Part shown: positions 5,817-5,974 of the stretch, piece by piece
Numbering within the stretch: position 1 is the stretch's first letter
How the letters are laid out: the number at the start of each line of letters is the position of its first letter
The notes under the pieces: generated by a model
Told to the model about the DNA's origin: nothing
Databases searched by the model: none
Seen by the model: only the letters and a program-made list of their open reading frames with translations
Program-made: the position numbers and the translations under genes
Assembly: GCA_027295745.1 (NCBI GenBank)
Contig: JAPUKI010000366.1
Span: 1 to 5,974 of the forward strand
Direction: 5' to 3'
Source: Acidobacteriota bacterium
GTDB taxonomy: Bacteria > Acidobacteriota > UBA6911 > RPQK01 > JADFOI01
DNA: 5,974 nt

Positions 5817-5974
5817 ATGAACGGTCTGGTCAAAAAATTCGAAGCTGTTTTTGACCCTTCTAGCCCTGAAGCGAAACTCCTTGAGCGAATTGATTCCAAC
5901 AAGCTCCCCCGCCATATTGCTGTAATCATGGATGGGAATGGTCGTTGGGCCAAACAGCGCAAGTTGCCACGGGC
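5817..5974 (+). CDS. uppS: Isoprenyl transferase / undecaprenyl diphosphate synthase, N-terminal part
   Basis: The cis-prenyltransferase UppS adds isoprenyl units to farnesyl diphosphate to make the C55 lipid carrier of peptidoglycan and O-antigen synthesis, acting at the inner face of the membrane. Only 52 codons lie in the window. The signature LPRHIAVIMDGNGRWAKQR (30-48) is unmistakable and contains the Mg-binding catalytic Asp39 and the diphosphate-binding GNGRW. The residues before it form a helical leader of normal length for the family. About 200 residues should follow past the edge. The ATG at 5817 is the only sensible start and has no clear Shine-Dalgarno. It follows truA by 75 bp on the same strand and is probably co-transcribed with it. 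Confidence 0.93.
   Translation, partial: MNGLVKKFEAVFDPSSPEAKLLERIDSNKLPRHIAVIMDGNGRWAKQRKLPR

Overview
This window is ordinary bacterial chromosome carrying conserved housekeeping genes. Six genes are recognisable: clpB (minus strand, 3' end cut off by the window edge), a grpE-type gene (plus), ruvC (minus), a yebC/PmpR-family gene (minus), truA (plus) and uppS (plus, cut off after 52 codons). Base composition is moderate, near or slightly above 50% G+C by eye, and codon use looks uniform. The gene set fixes Bacteria but not the phylum. The long GrpE N-terminus, the gene order and the intergenic repeats suggest to me a Nitrospirota- or Deltaproteobacteria-like environmental lineage, which is a low-confidence inference.

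Region by region. Positions 1-2539 are clpB, a Hsp100 disaggregase. Positions 2540-2718 form a compact divergent control region with two back-to-back sigma70-like promoters, one firing left into clpB and one right into grpE. GrpE (2719-3348) ends tail to tail with ruvC (3345-3863), the two stop codons overlapping by 4 bp. Positions 3864-4122 hold no credible gene. They contain a perfect hairpin, an 8-bp degenerate tandem repeat, a REP-like palindromic patch, a 7-bp degenerate tandem repeat and GC-rich inverted repeats. The yebC gene (4123-4872) is read toward ruvC across that spacer. Positions 4873-4997 are a second divergent region, with an extended -10 promoter for yebC and another heptad array lying just upstream of truA. 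TruA (4998-5741) is followed after 75 bp by uppS.

How the genes work together. ClpB and GrpE serve the same pathway, rescue of aggregated protein with DnaK, so their divergent pairing makes functional sense. YebC followed by ruvC is a widely conserved arrangement, but here ruvAB does not follow ruvC. TruA (tRNA pseudouridylation) and UppS (cell-wall lipid carrier) are housekeeping genes in the same orientation. I found no defence system, mobile-element gene, CRISPR array or RNA gene. The unexplained material is the intergenic repeat content around yebC and the atypical GrpE.
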